DNA of 64,000 bases from Prosthecobacter gellanilyticus (GTDB lineage: Bacteria; Verrucomicrobiota; Verrucomicrobiia; Verrucomicrobiales; Verrucomicrobiaceae): positions 1-64,000 of the forward strand of contig NZ_BKAG01000007.1 of the NCBI RefSeq assembly GCF_007992435.1. Reading direction: 5' to 3'. How positions within the stretch are numbered: position 1 is the first letter of the stretch; each line of letters begins with the position of its first letter. The notes under the pieces are model-generated. The model did not search any database. It saw only the letters and a program-made list of their open reading frames with translations, and was not told the origin of the DNA. A program made the position numbers and the translations under genes. Shown piece by piece: positions 1 to 10,100 of the stretch.

Positions 1-150
1 AGGCATTTGGCGCGAGCTTCCGGCATCCCTGCCGGGACGCGCGCTTGAAATGGTCTCGCGGTGTCATCTTCCGGTGGTTCTCGCTTCACCGCTTCGCGGT
101 TTTGCTTCACCACCGGCTACCGGCCGTCGAGCCTCCGGCTCGTCATACAT
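1..150. repeat. Composite REP-like palindromic element, copy A
   Basis: Non-coding DNA made of short inverted repeats: a GCATCCCTGCCGGGACGC-like hairpin near 28-44, a segment rich in GGTGGTT/CACCACC near 73-115, and a perfect GAGCC-TCC-GGCTC hairpin at about 129-141. Read on the minus strand, the order (GAGCC hairpin, TAGCCGG-GGTGAAGC, GAGAACC-CCGG, GC-rich hairpin) matches the element at 48217-48345. No convincing gene is seen. It is probably a dispersed intergenic repeat. Confidence 0.6.
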
Positions 151-177
151 CAATGCATACATTCCACGGAACCAAGC

Positions 178-867
178 CTACTTCTGCGTGATCACCACCG
201 GAGGTCCGTCGAATTTCGGCTGGGTTTGCAGCACGGTGACATCCAGCGCTGCCTGCACGCGGGCGAGGTATTCACGAAGATGGGTCTTCACGCCGGTGCC
301 TGCTGGGACGTCCTTGGCATTGAAGGCCTCGGCCTCCAAGCCGCGCTGGCGGGCCAGGAAGACGGCACGCTCGTTGTGGAACCGCTGGGAGACGATGATG
401 AAGCGCTTCTGGCCAAAGATGCTGTCCGCGCGGACCACGGAGTCCAGTGTGCGAAACCCGGCATAGTCACTGTAGATGGCCTGCTCTGGAACACCGCGCT
501 TCATCAGGGCTTCCTTCATGGCCGTGGGCTCGTCGTATTCCTTCGTGCTGTTGTCTCCGCTGACGATGAGCGCCTTCACTTTGCCGCTGCGGTAAAGCTG
601 GGCCGCTGCATCCATGCGATACTCGAAGAACAGATTTTTCAACGAGCCGATGAAGGGTGAGCAACCGAGCACCAGCGCCACCGGCATGGCGGGCGCTTGA
701 TCGAGGGTCTCATGGCAATACTTCGCGGCCACGGACTCCACCCAGTGATCAGAGCCCCAGATGGCGACACCTGCTCCAGCCAGACCGAAGGCACCGAGCC
801 CGGCCAGCCGTTTCCAGTTCAAGCGACGATGCATGAGAGACGTGAGCATGTGCGGACGATACTCCAT
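178..867 (-). CDS. SanA/YdcF-family (DUF218) membrane-anchored protein
   Basis: About 229 residues. A basic N-terminus precedes one hydrophobic segment (LAGLGAFGLAGAGVAIWG), followed by an exported domain with DUF218 features: ALVLGCSP near the start, LIVSGDNST in the middle, a DEPTAM segment and a FIIVSQRFHNERA strand-loop. E. coli SanA and its relatives act in the envelope and affect vancomycin exclusion at high temperature; their chemistry is not settled. The ATG at 867 follows GATGTGAG; internal starts at 849 and 834 are also possible because the hydrophobic segment begins only afterwards. The gene diverges from the oxidoreductase starting at 898, so the two share a very short promoter region. 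The family call is secure; the role is inferred. Confidence 0.8.
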   Translation of the reverse strand: MEYRPHMLTSLMHRRLNWKRLAGLGAFGLAGAGVAIWGSDHWVESVAAKYCHETLDQAPAMPVALVLGCSPFIGSLKNLFFEYRMDAAAQLYRSGKVKALIVSGDNSTKEYDEPTAMKEALMKRGVPEQAIYSDYAGFRTLDSVVRADSIFGQKRFIIVSQRFHNERAVFLARQRGLEAEAFNAKDVPAGTGVKTHLREYLARVQAALDVTVLQTQPKFDGPPVVITQK

Positions 868-897
868 CACTCACATCCGGCAGCAAAACTTCTCATC

Positions 898-1938
898 ATG
901 AACCGTCGTCACTTTCTCACTGCTTCCACCGCCCTGGCCGCGGCCCATGTTTACGCCGCGGATGCTCGGTTGAAGATCGGCCAGATCGGCACCACGCATG
1001 CGCACGCGGCTGGCAAGATGGCCTCCATGCGCGGGCTGCCGGATCTCTGGGAGGTCGTGGGCTTTGTGGAGAAAGATGAAGCTCAACGAAAGAGTGCTGC
1101 GGAATCCGAGACGTATCGAGGCCTGGCTGAACTGACCGAATCAGCACTGCTCGGTGACGCCAGTGTGAAGGCGGTGGCCGTGGAGACAGACATTGAAGAT
1201 TCATGCCCCGCAGCTTTGCGTTGCATTTGGGCAGGCAAGCATGTGCATCTGGACAAACCTGGAGCTCTGGATCACGACGAGTTTCAGTCCATGCGCCTGG
1301 AGGCGGACAAGCATGATCTCACCGTGCAGATAGGTTACATGCTGCGCTACAATCCTGCCTTTGAGCTGCTCTTCAAAGCCGTGCGTGAAGGTTGGTTAGG
1401 TGAGATCACCGAGATCGATGCCGCGATGGGCAAGCTGGCAGAGAAGAGCACGCGTGGCGCGATCCGGAAGCTGCCAGGCGGCGGCTTCTTTGAGCTCGCG
1501 GGCCATGTCACGGACGCGGTGGTGACTTTGCTCGGCAAGCCTGCCGCCGTGCATGCTTTCTCGACTCCGACGACGGATGATGGCGTGAAGGACAACCAGA
1601 TGGCGGTGCTCGAGTATGCGAAAGCCACGGCCGTGATCCGCTGCAATCACGCGGATCCCTTTGGCGGGCCGCGCCGGCGCTTCAATGTCACCGGCACGAA
1701 GGGCACGTTTGAGATCCTGCCGCTTGAGTCCGGCAAGGTGAACCTCTCGCTGTCTGAGGCCAAGGGCGGTTACAAGAAAGGCACGCAGTCCATCACGCTG
1801 GAGGTGCCGAAGGATCGCTATGTCGGTGAGTTCAGAGATCTCGCCAAGATCGTGCGTGGCGAGAAGAAGCTCGCCTGGAGTGCCGCGCATGACATCGCGG
1901 TGCATGAGACGGTGCTGCGTGGAGCCGGGGTGTGGTGA
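898..1938 (+). CDS. Gfo/Idh/MocA-family oxidoreductase with export signal
   Basis: 346 residues. The start chosen is the ATG giving MNRRHFLTASTALAAAHVYA, an RR-containing Tat-like signal ending in an AxA site; longer in-frame starts would run into the divergent neighbour. The mature protein opens with a Rossmann-type segment (LKIGQIGTTHAHAAGK) and carries the family's central GKHVHLDKP motif with the catalytic-type lysine. The family catalyses NAD(P)-dependent oxidation, reduction or epimerisation of sugars and cyclitols. Verrucomicrobia and planctomycetes have many exported members, probably for polysaccharide breakdown. The substrate cannot be read from sequence. A second, longer paralogue is at 59486-60913. 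Confidence 0.85.
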   Translation: MNRRHFLTASTALAAAHVYAADARLKIGQIGTTHAHAAGKMASMRGLPDLWEVVGFVEKDEAQRKSAAESETYRGLAELTESALLGDASVKAVAVETDIEDSCPAALRCIWAGKHVHLDKPGALDHDEFQSMRLEADKHDLTVQIGYMLRYNPAFELLFKAVREGWLGEITEIDAAMGKLAEKSTRGAIRKLPGGGFFELAGHVTDAVVTLLGKPAAVHAFSTPTTDDGVKDNQMAVLEYAKATAVIRCNHADPFGGPRRRFNVTGTKGTFEILPLESGKVNLSLSEAKGGYKKGTQSITLEVPKDRYVGEFRDLAKIVRGEKKLAWSAAHDIAVHETVLRGAGVW

Positions 1939-1980
1939 GAGCTTGACCAGTGACCTTCTTGACGACAACTACCCACCCTC

Positions 1981-2412
1981 ATGTCCTTCCCCTTCCGCTC
2001 TCCTCGTGACACCGTCGGTGGCATCACCGTCCTTGGCCGTATTCTGGACAAGATCCGCTACAACGCCCGCGAAGGGAAGTTGCCGGACGGTTATCATCTC
2101 GACTTCGTTCCAGGCAGCCGCACCTTTGATGACCGCATCTGCACGCTGCTGGGCGTGAGCTTTGCAGATCTCACGGCGCGCACGTTGCAAGGCGGCACGG
2201 ATGAAGACGTGCTCGAATGGTGCTTCCAGCAGGGCCGCAAGCCGGATGACGAGCACATCCGCCTTTTCAATGGCTTCATGTTCAAGCGCGGCTGGCGTGA
2301 CGAGGCCACACCGGGTCTCATTCAGCAGCGTGCCGAGGCAGGTCTCGCGCATCGTGAGGACATCGTCACCTTCTTCGACCTCATGGATGTCGAAGAAGGG
2401 CGCATGCCTTGA
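1981..2412 (+). CDS. DUF5069 domain protein
   Basis: 143 residues, soluble, with no signal peptide or membrane segment. The N-terminal pattern (PRDTVGGITVLGRILDKIR, then PDGYHLDF) and the central DED-LEWCFQQGRKP stretch match my memory of DUF5069, a short family common in Verrucomicrobia. No biochemical function is known to me. The ATG is preceded by CACCCTC with no Shine-Dalgarno sequence. The gene follows the oxidoreductase by 42 bp on the same strand and its stop directly abuts the stop of the convergent glycosyltransferase. Confidence 0.7.
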   Translation: MSFPFRSPRDTVGGITVLGRILDKIRYNAREGKLPDGYHLDFVPGSRTFDDRICTLLGVSFADLTARTLQGGTDEDVLEWCFQQGRKPDDEHIRLFNGFMFKRGWRDEATPGLIQQRAEAGLAHREDIVTFFDLMDVEEGRMP

Positions 2413-3330
2413 TCATTTCCGCAGCTTGTCCCGCATGAAAAGGGCCGCGCCGAGAGGCAGGCCCAGGAGCCAGAGCAGCCTCGGCAAGCCGGGGCGGAGG
2501 CTCTGCCATTGCTGCATAAGACCTGTGCCATGCAGCAGGCTGAAGCGTGAGAACTGCACGGCCACACGGAACAAGCGCGCAGGTGCTACGCGAACATACT
2601 TTGCTTCCAGGTTCAGCACCATGCCAAACATGCGGCGGTGGCCGTCGGCATTGCGTGAAGGATCAGGCCGGCCATGGACCAAGGACGGCGCATCCATCCA
2701 GTAGATGCGCAGTTGCTCGTTCACATGGCGGGTCTCGTGGTTCTGCGAGACCTGGGACCAGACATAGGATTCGGGAATGAAGTTGCCGGTGCAGTCCTCA
2801 GGGAAGGGGAACTGGCGCAGCACATCCAGACGCAGGAAGCCCCATTTCTCTCCATGCACATGGTGGATGTAGTCGAGCTCCGCCGCTGTGCAGTCGAGCG
2901 GTGCATTGGGGAACTCGCAACCCACCAGCTTTCCATCCTGGTCCTGGCAGAGTCCGGTGACGCCGGAGAAACCTGCGCGTTCGCTTTCAGGAATGCTCTC
3001 CCAATGGAAGCGCAGACGCTCCAGAGCCTGCGGCACGCAGCCATCATCGGAATCCAGTTTGATCATCATCTGTCCATGAGCCACGGCGAGGCCGTGATTG
3101 TGCACACGATGCGCGCCTCCATGCGGACGCGGCTCATAGCGGATGACGGGCAGCAGATTCTCCGCCTGCCACTGGGCGACGAGCTCCGCAGTGCCATCCG
3201 TGGAGCCATCATCGACGATCAGCCATTCGAAATCACGGTTGGTCTGCGCCTTCAGGCTGTCGTAGCAGCGATGAAGGGTGTGGGCCCGATTGTAAGTCGG
3301 GGTGTAGACGGTGAAGAACGGGCCTGCCAT
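2413..3330 (-). CDS. Glycosyltransferase family 2 protein
   Basis: 305 residues. The N-terminal GT-A domain is clear: FTVYTPTYNRAHTLHRCYDSL, then WLIVDDGSTDGT (nucleotide-binding), and the metal-binding DSDD at about residue 95. The acceptor half contains a W-rich segment (WGFLRLDVLRQFPFPE, ESYVWSQ) and the protein ends in a hydrophobic stretch followed by a basic tail (LLWLLGLPLGAALFMRDKLRK), suggesting membrane association. It would transfer a nucleotide-activated sugar to an envelope or exopolysaccharide acceptor; donor and acceptor are unknown. No polysaccharide cluster surrounds it. Its stop abuts the DUF5069 gene. Confidence 0.9.
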   Translation of the reverse strand: MAGPFFTVYTPTYNRAHTLHRCYDSLKAQTNRDFEWLIVDDGSTDGTAELVAQWQAENLLPVIRYEPRPHGGAHRVHNHGLAVAHGQMMIKLDSDDGCVPQALERLRFHWESIPESERAGFSGVTGLCQDQDGKLVGCEFPNAPLDCTAAELDYIHHVHGEKWGFLRLDVLRQFPFPEDCTGNFIPESYVWSQVSQNHETRHVNEQLRIYWMDAPSLVHGRPDPSRNADGHRRMFGMVLNLEAKYVRVAPARLFRVAVQFSRFSLLHGTGLMQQWQSLRPGLPRLLWLLGLPLGAALFMRDKLRK

Positions 3331-3375
3331 GCAGAATAGCGGAACTGAACGATACCAAAGCGCAGGAGTCCAGTC

Positions 3376-4476
3376 TCAATCGTTCTTCACACCTGCCACC
3401 GGCAGCCCGCTGGGCACGCGATCTGGCACGGTGGTGTCATAGCTGTCCGCGTTCAGCGCCTCGAGAAAGGCTTCGATGGGCGCCTGGTCCTCGGGCAGCA
3501 TGTTCATCCTGCGTAGAAGGGGATCGAGCGCTGGCAGGGTCGCAGTATCCGCTCCTTCCAGGGTCTCTGCGGACTGATCCATGAGCCGGTCATAGAAGAA
3601 GAGCACGCTGCCGACAGTCAGCTCACCTCCGTGATGCATGTAGGGGGCGGTGAATTTGAGATTTCTCAAGGAGGGAGTACGGAACTCGTGGCGGCTGGTC
3701 GTGCTGTCGGTTAGGCCGATGGCGTGCAGCTTGTAGTCGGAGAGCATCGGCCCGTTGTGGCAGAGGGAGCAGCCAGCTTTGTGAAAGACCTGCATGCCGT
3801 GCTGCTGCGCGGGTGTCATGGCCGCCTTGTCGCCACGCATGAAGCGATCAAAGGGTGTGTCGGGGGTGATGAGAGTTCTCTCATACGCCGCGATGGCTGC
3901 GCTGACGGTCTTCACGGTGATCTTGGTCTCGAAGCGTTTCACATACTCCGGGATGGCTTTGATCCTCTGCACCATGCTTTCCACGGCCTCCGCCTCGGTG
4001 CAGGCATCCCCGCGCATCTCCTCATGAGCGCGAATGGGGATGATGACCTGCGCTTCCAGGCTTTGGACACGGTTATCCCAGAACATCGGTGACCTCGATG
4101 GATCCAAAGGCTTGCCGGATTCGATGCCGTTGAAGGCTGCGTTCAGGAGGGTGGGTGTGTTGCGCCTGGAGGGCAGAAACTCTTCTCCTTTCACCAGCAT
4201 CCGGCTCGGGCCGAGACCGCTGGCATGCACGCCTAGCGGTGTCGGTCGTGCATCGGCCCAACCAAAATTAGGATGATGGCAGGTGGCGCAGGCCACTTCA
4301 CGAGTCGCGGAGAGGACGGGATCAAAGAAAAGCAGGCGGCCGAGCTCAACCTTCGCCGGGCTGTCCTCCGGAAGAGCGGCTGAGCGTGGCAGGGCATCGA
4401 TCCGAGTGCTGGACGATGGTTCATCCGCCCAGGCGAGGGTGGCTGAGAGCAGAAGCCATGAAAGGTGCCGCTTCAT
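3376..4476 (-). CDS. Di-haem cytochrome c peroxidase / MauG-family protein
   Basis: 366 residues. The start at 4476 gives MKRHLSWLLLSATLAWA, a Sec signal peptide; the longer frame has only a GTG upstream. Two c-type haem motifs are present: CATCH at residues 63-67 and CSLCH near residue 235. Around them are the family landmarks ELGRLLFFDPVLSATREVACATCHHP, a LLNAAFNG segment, and TPSLRNLKFTAPYMHHGG, which carries likely distal ligands. Such periplasmic enzymes reduce hydrogen peroxide with electrons from small cytochromes; MauG-type relatives oxidise protein side chains. The gene lies just downstream of the ABC ATPase on the same strand, but a functional link is not evident. Confidence 0.9.
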   Translation of the reverse strand: MKRHLSWLLLSATLAWADEPSSSTRIDALPRSAALPEDSPAKVELGRLLFFDPVLSATREVACATCHHPNFGWADARPTPLGVHASGLGPSRMLVKGEEFLPSRRNTPTLLNAAFNGIESGKPLDPSRSPMFWDNRVQSLEAQVIIPIRAHEEMRGDACTEAEAVESMVQRIKAIPEYVKRFETKITVKTVSAAIAAYERTLITPDTPFDRFMRGDKAAMTPAQQHGMQVFHKAGCSLCHNGPMLSDYKLHAIGLTDSTTSRHEFRTPSLRNLKFTAPYMHHGGELTVGSVLFFYDRLMDQSAETLEGADTATLPALDPLLRRMNMLPEDQAPIEAFLEALNADSYDTTVPDRVPSGLPVAGVKND

Positions 4477-4499
4477 GATCTCACGATATGAATCAATCA

Positions 4500-5579
4500 C
4501 TAGTTAGGCAGCATCACCACATCCATCGCCGCGGCCATGAGGCGTGTCGCATCTGTGGAGGGCTGGCGGATCTGGCGGGGATTGGTCTCGCTGACCTTCA
4601 GCAGGGGCCCATTGGGGATCTGCAGTTCATACTGCACGGTGGAGCCCAGGTAGGTGGTGTCCGTGACATGGCCCGGGAAGCGATTGATGGACTCCAGCAC
4701 GTGCCCGAAGGTCAGTGCTTCCGGCCGCACTGACAAGGTGACCTCTGTTCCTGGAGCTGGATGCCAGTCCCCGCGAGTGGCCCGGGCTCTCAGCGGCCCG
4801 AAGCTGGATTCCACCTCGAAGAATCCTGCCTCGCTGGAGTTCCCGCGCACTCTCGCCGGGATGAAGTTGGCCTCGCCGATGAACTCGGCCACCATGCGTG
4901 AGGCGGGATCACGATACACATCCTGCGGCGTGCCGACTTGAGCGATGCGGCCGTTTTCCATGATGGCGAGCCGGTCCGCCATGCTGAGGGCTTCATCACG
5001 ATCATGCGTGACGTAGATGCCGGTGAGGCCGAACTCCTTGCAGATGCGGCGGATCTCTGAGCGCATCTCATGGCGCAGCTTGGCATCGAGATTTGAGAGC
5101 GGCTCATCCAGCAGCAGACAGCGCGGACGGATGACGAGCGCACGCGCCAGGGCCACGCGCTGCTGCTGGCCGCCGGAAAGCTGGGAGATGCGGCGTGCGC
5201 CGAGCCCACCGAGTTTCACCAGCTCGAGCGCCTGCCCCACACGATCCTCGATCTCTTGCTTCGGCCGGTTCCTCTCCTCGAGACCAAAGGCGACATTCTG
5301 CGCGACATTCAGATGCGGCCAGAGCGCATAGCTTTGAAACATCATGCCGGTGCCGCGCTTGTGCGCAGGAAGGCGGGTCACATTGTCCTCACCAAAGAAG
5401 ATGGCGCCGGAGTCCGGCTGGTAAAAGCCGGCGATGTGACGGAGCAAGGTGGTCTTGCCACAACCACTGGGGCCGAGGAGGAAAAACAGCTCACCCTGGG
5501 CAATGTCGAGGCTCACGTCATGCAGCACCGCTTGGGAGCCGAAGCGCTTGTGGAGGCCTTGGATGGAGATGTGAACCAT
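4500..5579 (-). CDS. ABC transporter ATP-binding protein, FbpC/PotA type
   Basis: 359 residues. The nucleotide-binding domain has Walker A (GPSGCGKTT), a Q-loop (MMFQSYALWPH), the signature LSGGQQQRVALARAL, Walker B with the catalytic glutamate (CLLLDEPLSNLD), and the switch histidine in YVTHDRDEA. The C-terminal third is a TOBE-like beta domain (LSVRPEALTFG), as in ATPases importing ferric iron, spermidine or sulfate. No permease or binding-protein gene lies next to it in the window, so the substrate is open and the ATPase is probably shared with components encoded elsewhere. The ATG at 5579 begins the conserved MVHISIQGLHKRFG. Confidence 0.92.
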   Translation of the reverse strand: MVHISIQGLHKRFGSQAVLHDVSLDIAQGELFFLLGPSGCGKTTLLRHIAGFYQPDSGAIFFGEDNVTRLPAHKRGTGMMFQSYALWPHLNVAQNVAFGLEERNRPKQEIEDRVGQALELVKLGGLGARRISQLSGGQQQRVALARALVIRPRCLLLDEPLSNLDAKLRHEMRSEIRRICKEFGLTGIYVTHDRDEALSMADRLAIMENGRIAQVGTPQDVYRDPASRMVAEFIGEANFIPARVRGNSSEAGFFEVESSFGPLRARATRGDWHPAPGTEVTLSVRPEALTFGHVLESINRFPGHVTDTTYLGSTVQYELQIPNGPLLKVSETNPRQIRQPSTDATRLMAAAMDVVMLPN

Positions 5580-5784
5580 GCGCAGGCATAGGAAGGTCTG
5601 GCAGGCACGGTGTCAAGACTCGCGGACCCTGAAGGTTCTGACAGGAAAGCTGCTCCGAGGGTGAATGCGGGTGCGGCTTCCTTGCTTCGATCGACGTAGG
5701 CCCGGCCGCACTGGAAAATGCGACCGCCGGTCTAAAAAGATGAAACGCCGGGCATCATGCACGAGTCCTAGAGAGTCTCTTTCT

Positions 5785-7107
5785 ATGAACGACTGGCTCA
5801 AAACCTTCCTCACCCTCAGCGCGGTGCTATGTCTGATCTCGCTCGGAGCGCTGGGCTGGCTGGCCTTTGAGACGACGGATGCGCCCGTGCAGAGCATGGC
5901 GAAGCTGGAACCGCTTCCCAAGAAGAAGGCTGCGGAAGCGGGGGATGCCAAGGCGGCGGAGCGGATGGCCGTGGAAGCTCAGGCGGCGGCGCTGGCGGCT
6001 GTGGGAGCCGCGTATGATGAGCTGCAGAGGAAGCTGGCCGAGCTGAACAAGTCACCCTCCGTGGTGAAGAACGAACTGCTGCTGAGGTTCAATTCGCCGG
6101 AGGCGCTCGCGGCTTTCCGTAATCGCGCCGGCCTTTCAGGCATCGACATCGTGTACAGCGATGCGCGGCTGAAGTCGGCGCGCGTGAGGTATCGTGACGC
6201 GGCGAAGATGGCGCAGGAACTGCGGGATCATGCGAAGGACTATGACAACATCGCCCCGAACTATCTGGCCTATGTTCCGGGACTGCCGCAGGAACCGCAG
6301 ACTGATCCGAACAATGCCGGCGGCTCGGTGCCCTTTCAGAGCAGTGGCTTGGAGATGATCAACGCGGTGGGAGATCGCAGCCGCTGGGGCGCAGGGGTGA
6401 AGGTGGCCGTGCTCGACACCGGAGTGACGGAGCATGCCAGCCTCACCGGAGTGAAGGTCACGCATCATGACATCGTCAATGACCACCAGAGCTACCACGG
6501 CCATGGGACGGCGATGACTTCCCTGATCGCAGGGCGTGATGAAGCGAACGGCGGCGTGGCACCGCAGAGTGAGATCCTGGACGTGCGCGTGGCTGACTCC
6601 ACGGGGACTGGTGACACCGCCATGGTGGCAGAGGGCATCATGTGGGCCGTGGACCGTGGAGCTGTGGTGATCAATATCAGTCTCGGCGCGGCCGGTGACT
6701 CCAGCATGCTGCGGGACGCCGTGGCCTATGCCATCAGCCGTGGTGTGGTGGTCGTGGCCGCCGCTGGCAATGAGCAGGCCAATGCGCTGTCGTATCCGGC
6801 CAGTTACAGCGGGGTGATCAGTGTGGCAGCGGTGGATGCGCAGGGCAGGCAGGCTTACTTCTCGAACTCAGGGCAGGGCCTTTTCATCTCGGCGCCTGGG
6901 GTGGGCATTGTCTCTGCCTACAGTGATGGAAAGACCGTGATCGGCAGCGGCACCTCACAGGCCGCGGCGATCACCAGCGGGGCCATCTCAGCCCTCCTGA
7001 GCCGGAACTACCAGAGCCAGCAGATCCCGAACGTCCTCACCCAAAACGCCGTGAGGACCGGCGCCCCGTCCACCCAGGTGGGCGCGGGGATTCTGAGGCT
7101 GCCTTAG
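5785..7107 (+). CDS. S8 subtilisin-like serine protease
   Basis: 440 residues from the ATG at 5785 (MNDWLKTFLTLSAVLCLISLGALGWLAF, a membrane anchor or uncleaved signal). An Ala/Lys-rich linker and a small propeptide-like region (VVKNELLLRFNSPEALAAFR, residues about 90-150) precede the catalytic domain. The triad is visible: Asp in VAVLDTGVT, His in HGHGTAMTSLIAG, Ser in GSGTSQAAAITSGAISALL; the oxyanion asparagine is in VVVAAAGNEQANA. It would be a cell-surface or secreted endopeptidase. The gene converges on the giant Ig-protein gene with a 62 bp gap; it could process surface proteins, but that is only suggested by position. Confidence 0.93.
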   Translation: MNDWLKTFLTLSAVLCLISLGALGWLAFETTDAPVQSMAKLEPLPKKKAAEAGDAKAAERMAVEAQAAALAAVGAAYDELQRKLAELNKSPSVVKNELLLRFNSPEALAAFRNRAGLSGIDIVYSDARLKSARVRYRDAAKMAQELRDHAKDYDNIAPNYLAYVPGLPQEPQTDPNNAGGSVPFQSSGLEMINAVGDRSRWGAGVKVAVLDTGVTEHASLTGVKVTHHDIVNDHQSYHGHGTAMTSLIAGRDEANGGVAPQSEILDVRVADSTGTGDTAMVAEGIMWAVDRGAVVINISLGAAGDSSMLRDAVAYAISRGVVVVAAAGNEQANALSYPASYSGVISVAAVDAQGRQAYFSNSGQGLFISAPGVGIVSAYSDGKTVIGSGTSQAAAITSGAISALLSRNYQSQQIPNVLTQNAVRTGAPSTQVGAGILRLP

Positions 7108-7169
7108 TGACATCGAGCTTCCTGGAGCTGGGTGAAAATCAATGAGTCCGCGAGGAACTCATGCCAGCT

Positions 7170-10100
7170 TTACGGCTCCGCGTTGACGATGATGGTGACG
7201 CTATTGCTGGTGACGGGAGAATTCGAGACGGCATTGTTGACGTCCACGCTGTAGATATAGGAGCCAGGATCCGTCGGGGCCGTCGTATTCAGCGTGGAAC
7301 TGGTGCCGCTGCCGATGTCTTCATTGCCCCTTCGCCATTGGAAGCTATGGCCAAATCCACCCGTGACACTAACATTGAAGGTGAGCGGTGCTCCCGGTGC
7401 TACGGTCGTGCTGCCGGGGCTGGTCAGTGAGAGTGATGCCGAGGTGACCGGCGCATTGGCTCTAAGCTCGAGGATCGAACTCACGATCGCGTTGACCTGA
7501 TTCTTGACCCGCACCGTGTAGTTGCCTTCTTGATTGCTGTTGAATGCGGAGATCGTGTAGCTGGAGGAAGTCTGACTAGAGATGGCGAATCCGTCTTTGC
7601 GCCACTCATACTCAAGATTGGTGCCCAAGGCCGAAACCGACAAGGTCACATTGTCACCTTGCTTGACGTTCTCTGGAGAAGGCGAGCTGGAGATGACCAC
7701 GTTCGAGACAGGTTCTGCCACTCGCAGAACGAAGGGCGCGCTCAGGACACCCTCCGGAATCAGGGTATTGGAGATCAGCACATCATAACGGTCCGGGTTG
7801 TCCACGGTCACCGTGCTGGCACTGTTCACCGAGAGAGTTTTGGAAGTTTCACCGGGGATGTCGACCTCATTCCGGCGCCACTGGTAGCTGAAGGCCGTAT
7901 CTGAACTGTCGGCGTTGATCGTCAGCGTGGCGCTGGTGTTCGTCGCCAGGGCCTCCCCTGCGAAGTCTTTAGTGATGATGACGTTCCTGATGTCATTCGT
8001 CACGACCAGCGGCAGCTCGCTGCTCACGATGGGTACATCGGTCACGTAGTTGAGGACCTGCACTTTGTAGAGTCCCTGGTCCGTCGTGGCCACGGTCGGG
8101 ATGGTGAAGGTGGAGCCGGTGGCGGCGGAAATCGGGATGTCATTTTTCAGCCACTGAAACACGGGATTGGAGCCGATCACGACCGCCTTGAAGATCAGGG
8201 GTGTGCCGGCGCCTACCTTCGTGCTGGAAGGGGTGCGGCTGATGGCCACGGCACTGACAGGGTTGTCATGGCTCAGAGTCTTCGTCGGGCTCAGCAAGCC
8301 ATCGGTGGAGACGCCGTTTTTCACTAGCACGGTGTAGTTGCCTGCATTGTCATTGTTCAGCGGGCCCGTGGTGTGGGATGGTCCGGTGGCACCGTCAATG
8401 TCAGTTCCGTTCCGACGCCATTGGTAGGTGAAGGGAGCTGTGCCCTTGTGCTCAGCCGTGAGGGTGACCACGGTGCCGGTCAGGAGAGTGTTCCTGGCTG
8501 GATTTTGCAGGATGGAGATGTCAGAGACAGGATCGTTGACCGCCAGCGTGGCGATCTGTGTGGTGGTGACACCGGTGTCCAAAAAAGTCTGCGCGGGGAT
8601 GCCTTCAGCGGCTGGGATCACGGTGTTCTTCCGGATGACGCAGTCAAATTCGCCCTCAGAGACCTGCTGAACATTGGTGAGGCTGAGAGTGGGCGTGGTG
8701 GCATTGGCGATGTTGATGCCGTTTCTGCGCCACTGATAGGTGATGGTTGGAGGGGCGCCGAGGCCGCCTTCCGCCGCGCAGGTGAAACTGAGACTGGCCC
8801 CTGGGTTGACCGTCTGTGACACGGGCTGCGTGGTGACAGTCAGGCCTGGAGCTCCTAGACGTGCGCTACCGGAGAGCAAGGACACGCTCTTGGTGGACGG
8901 AGGCACGGGGAGCCTGTCGAGCAAGAAGTAGCCTGCGCCACGTGAGGGGCTTGCGGCCCGGCCCGGCTGAGCAGCGACGGCGGTCGTGCTGCCGTTGGCC
9001 GTGACTGAGAAGGCGTCGAGCCCCGGAATGGCGGCGATTTCGGGAATGATCAGGCCCTGGAAGGTCACGGGGCGTTTGAAGCCGTTGTCATCGAGCTCGA
9101 AGGTGCCGCTGTAGGCTCCGGTGGCTGGAGAAACTTTGAGGGTGACCTTGGCCGTGTTGCTGGCACCTGTGAAGTCAGCCAGATTGGCGTTCGTGAGGCG
9201 GAAGGTGATGTCGGGATCCCGGCTGGCGCCCGCGAGACCTCCCTCATTGAACTCCAGGCGTGCGTTGCCCGCGACTCCTGGCAGGTTCATCACGACGGGA
9301 GTGATCTCCGCCTTGGGAGGCTGATAGGCCCAGCCGCGAAGATTCAGCAGCGTGGAGGAAAAGCCGGGCTGGTAGTTGCGCTCGGTGGCTGGTTGCTTGT
9401 CTTTGATCCAGCGTGCGCTGCCGTTGTAGCTGTTGAAGCGGATGACGGTATCGGCGGTGTTGGTGTCTCTCGGTGTGGTGATGCCCATGCGGGCGATGAG
9501 CGACCCAGTGTTCTTGTAGAGCATCTGGAAGAGCACCGTCTGCCCCGCGCGGCCGACGAAGGCGCTGCTCGTGATGGTGTTGCCGTCCGGCAGGCGTCCG
9601 GCGATGGTGCCCATGCCAGCGAAGCTGGTGGAGAGGGCCATGTACCCATCTCCTTGCGGAACTTCTGGTTGGGCGAGATGGTCTGCCGCCAGCGTGAGCG
9701 CCACGTTGAAGAGCCCGGCGAAGGTGCAGGGATAGCGGGTGGGGCTCCAGACCAGCCGGTAGCCGTTGACCTCGACGAGCTCCGTGCTGGAGGACATGTA
9801 GCCCGTGACATCACCATTGCTAGGATTGAGCTCAAAATAGAGGGTCAGCGGCTTGCCGGCCTTGCTGGTGAAATTGACACCGGAGGAATACACCAGGGAT
9901 GTGGCACCCGAGACGCTGCTGACAGAGATGATGATGGTCCCCTTGAGATTATAGACTTCCTTGCCGAGCTGGAGCTTCGCGCTCCAGGCGCTGCTGTCAG
10001 TAACCGTCAGGTCCACACGACCGCCTCTGCCGTCATTGACGGTCCATGCCGGGTTGACGATCCCCACATAGGTGCCGGCCCCGGCGGCTTCTGGCGCAAC

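Noticed and set aside
697-897. Upstream extension of the first oxidoreductase
   Set aside because: It would overlap the divergent SanA-like gene and hide the signal peptide beginning at 898.
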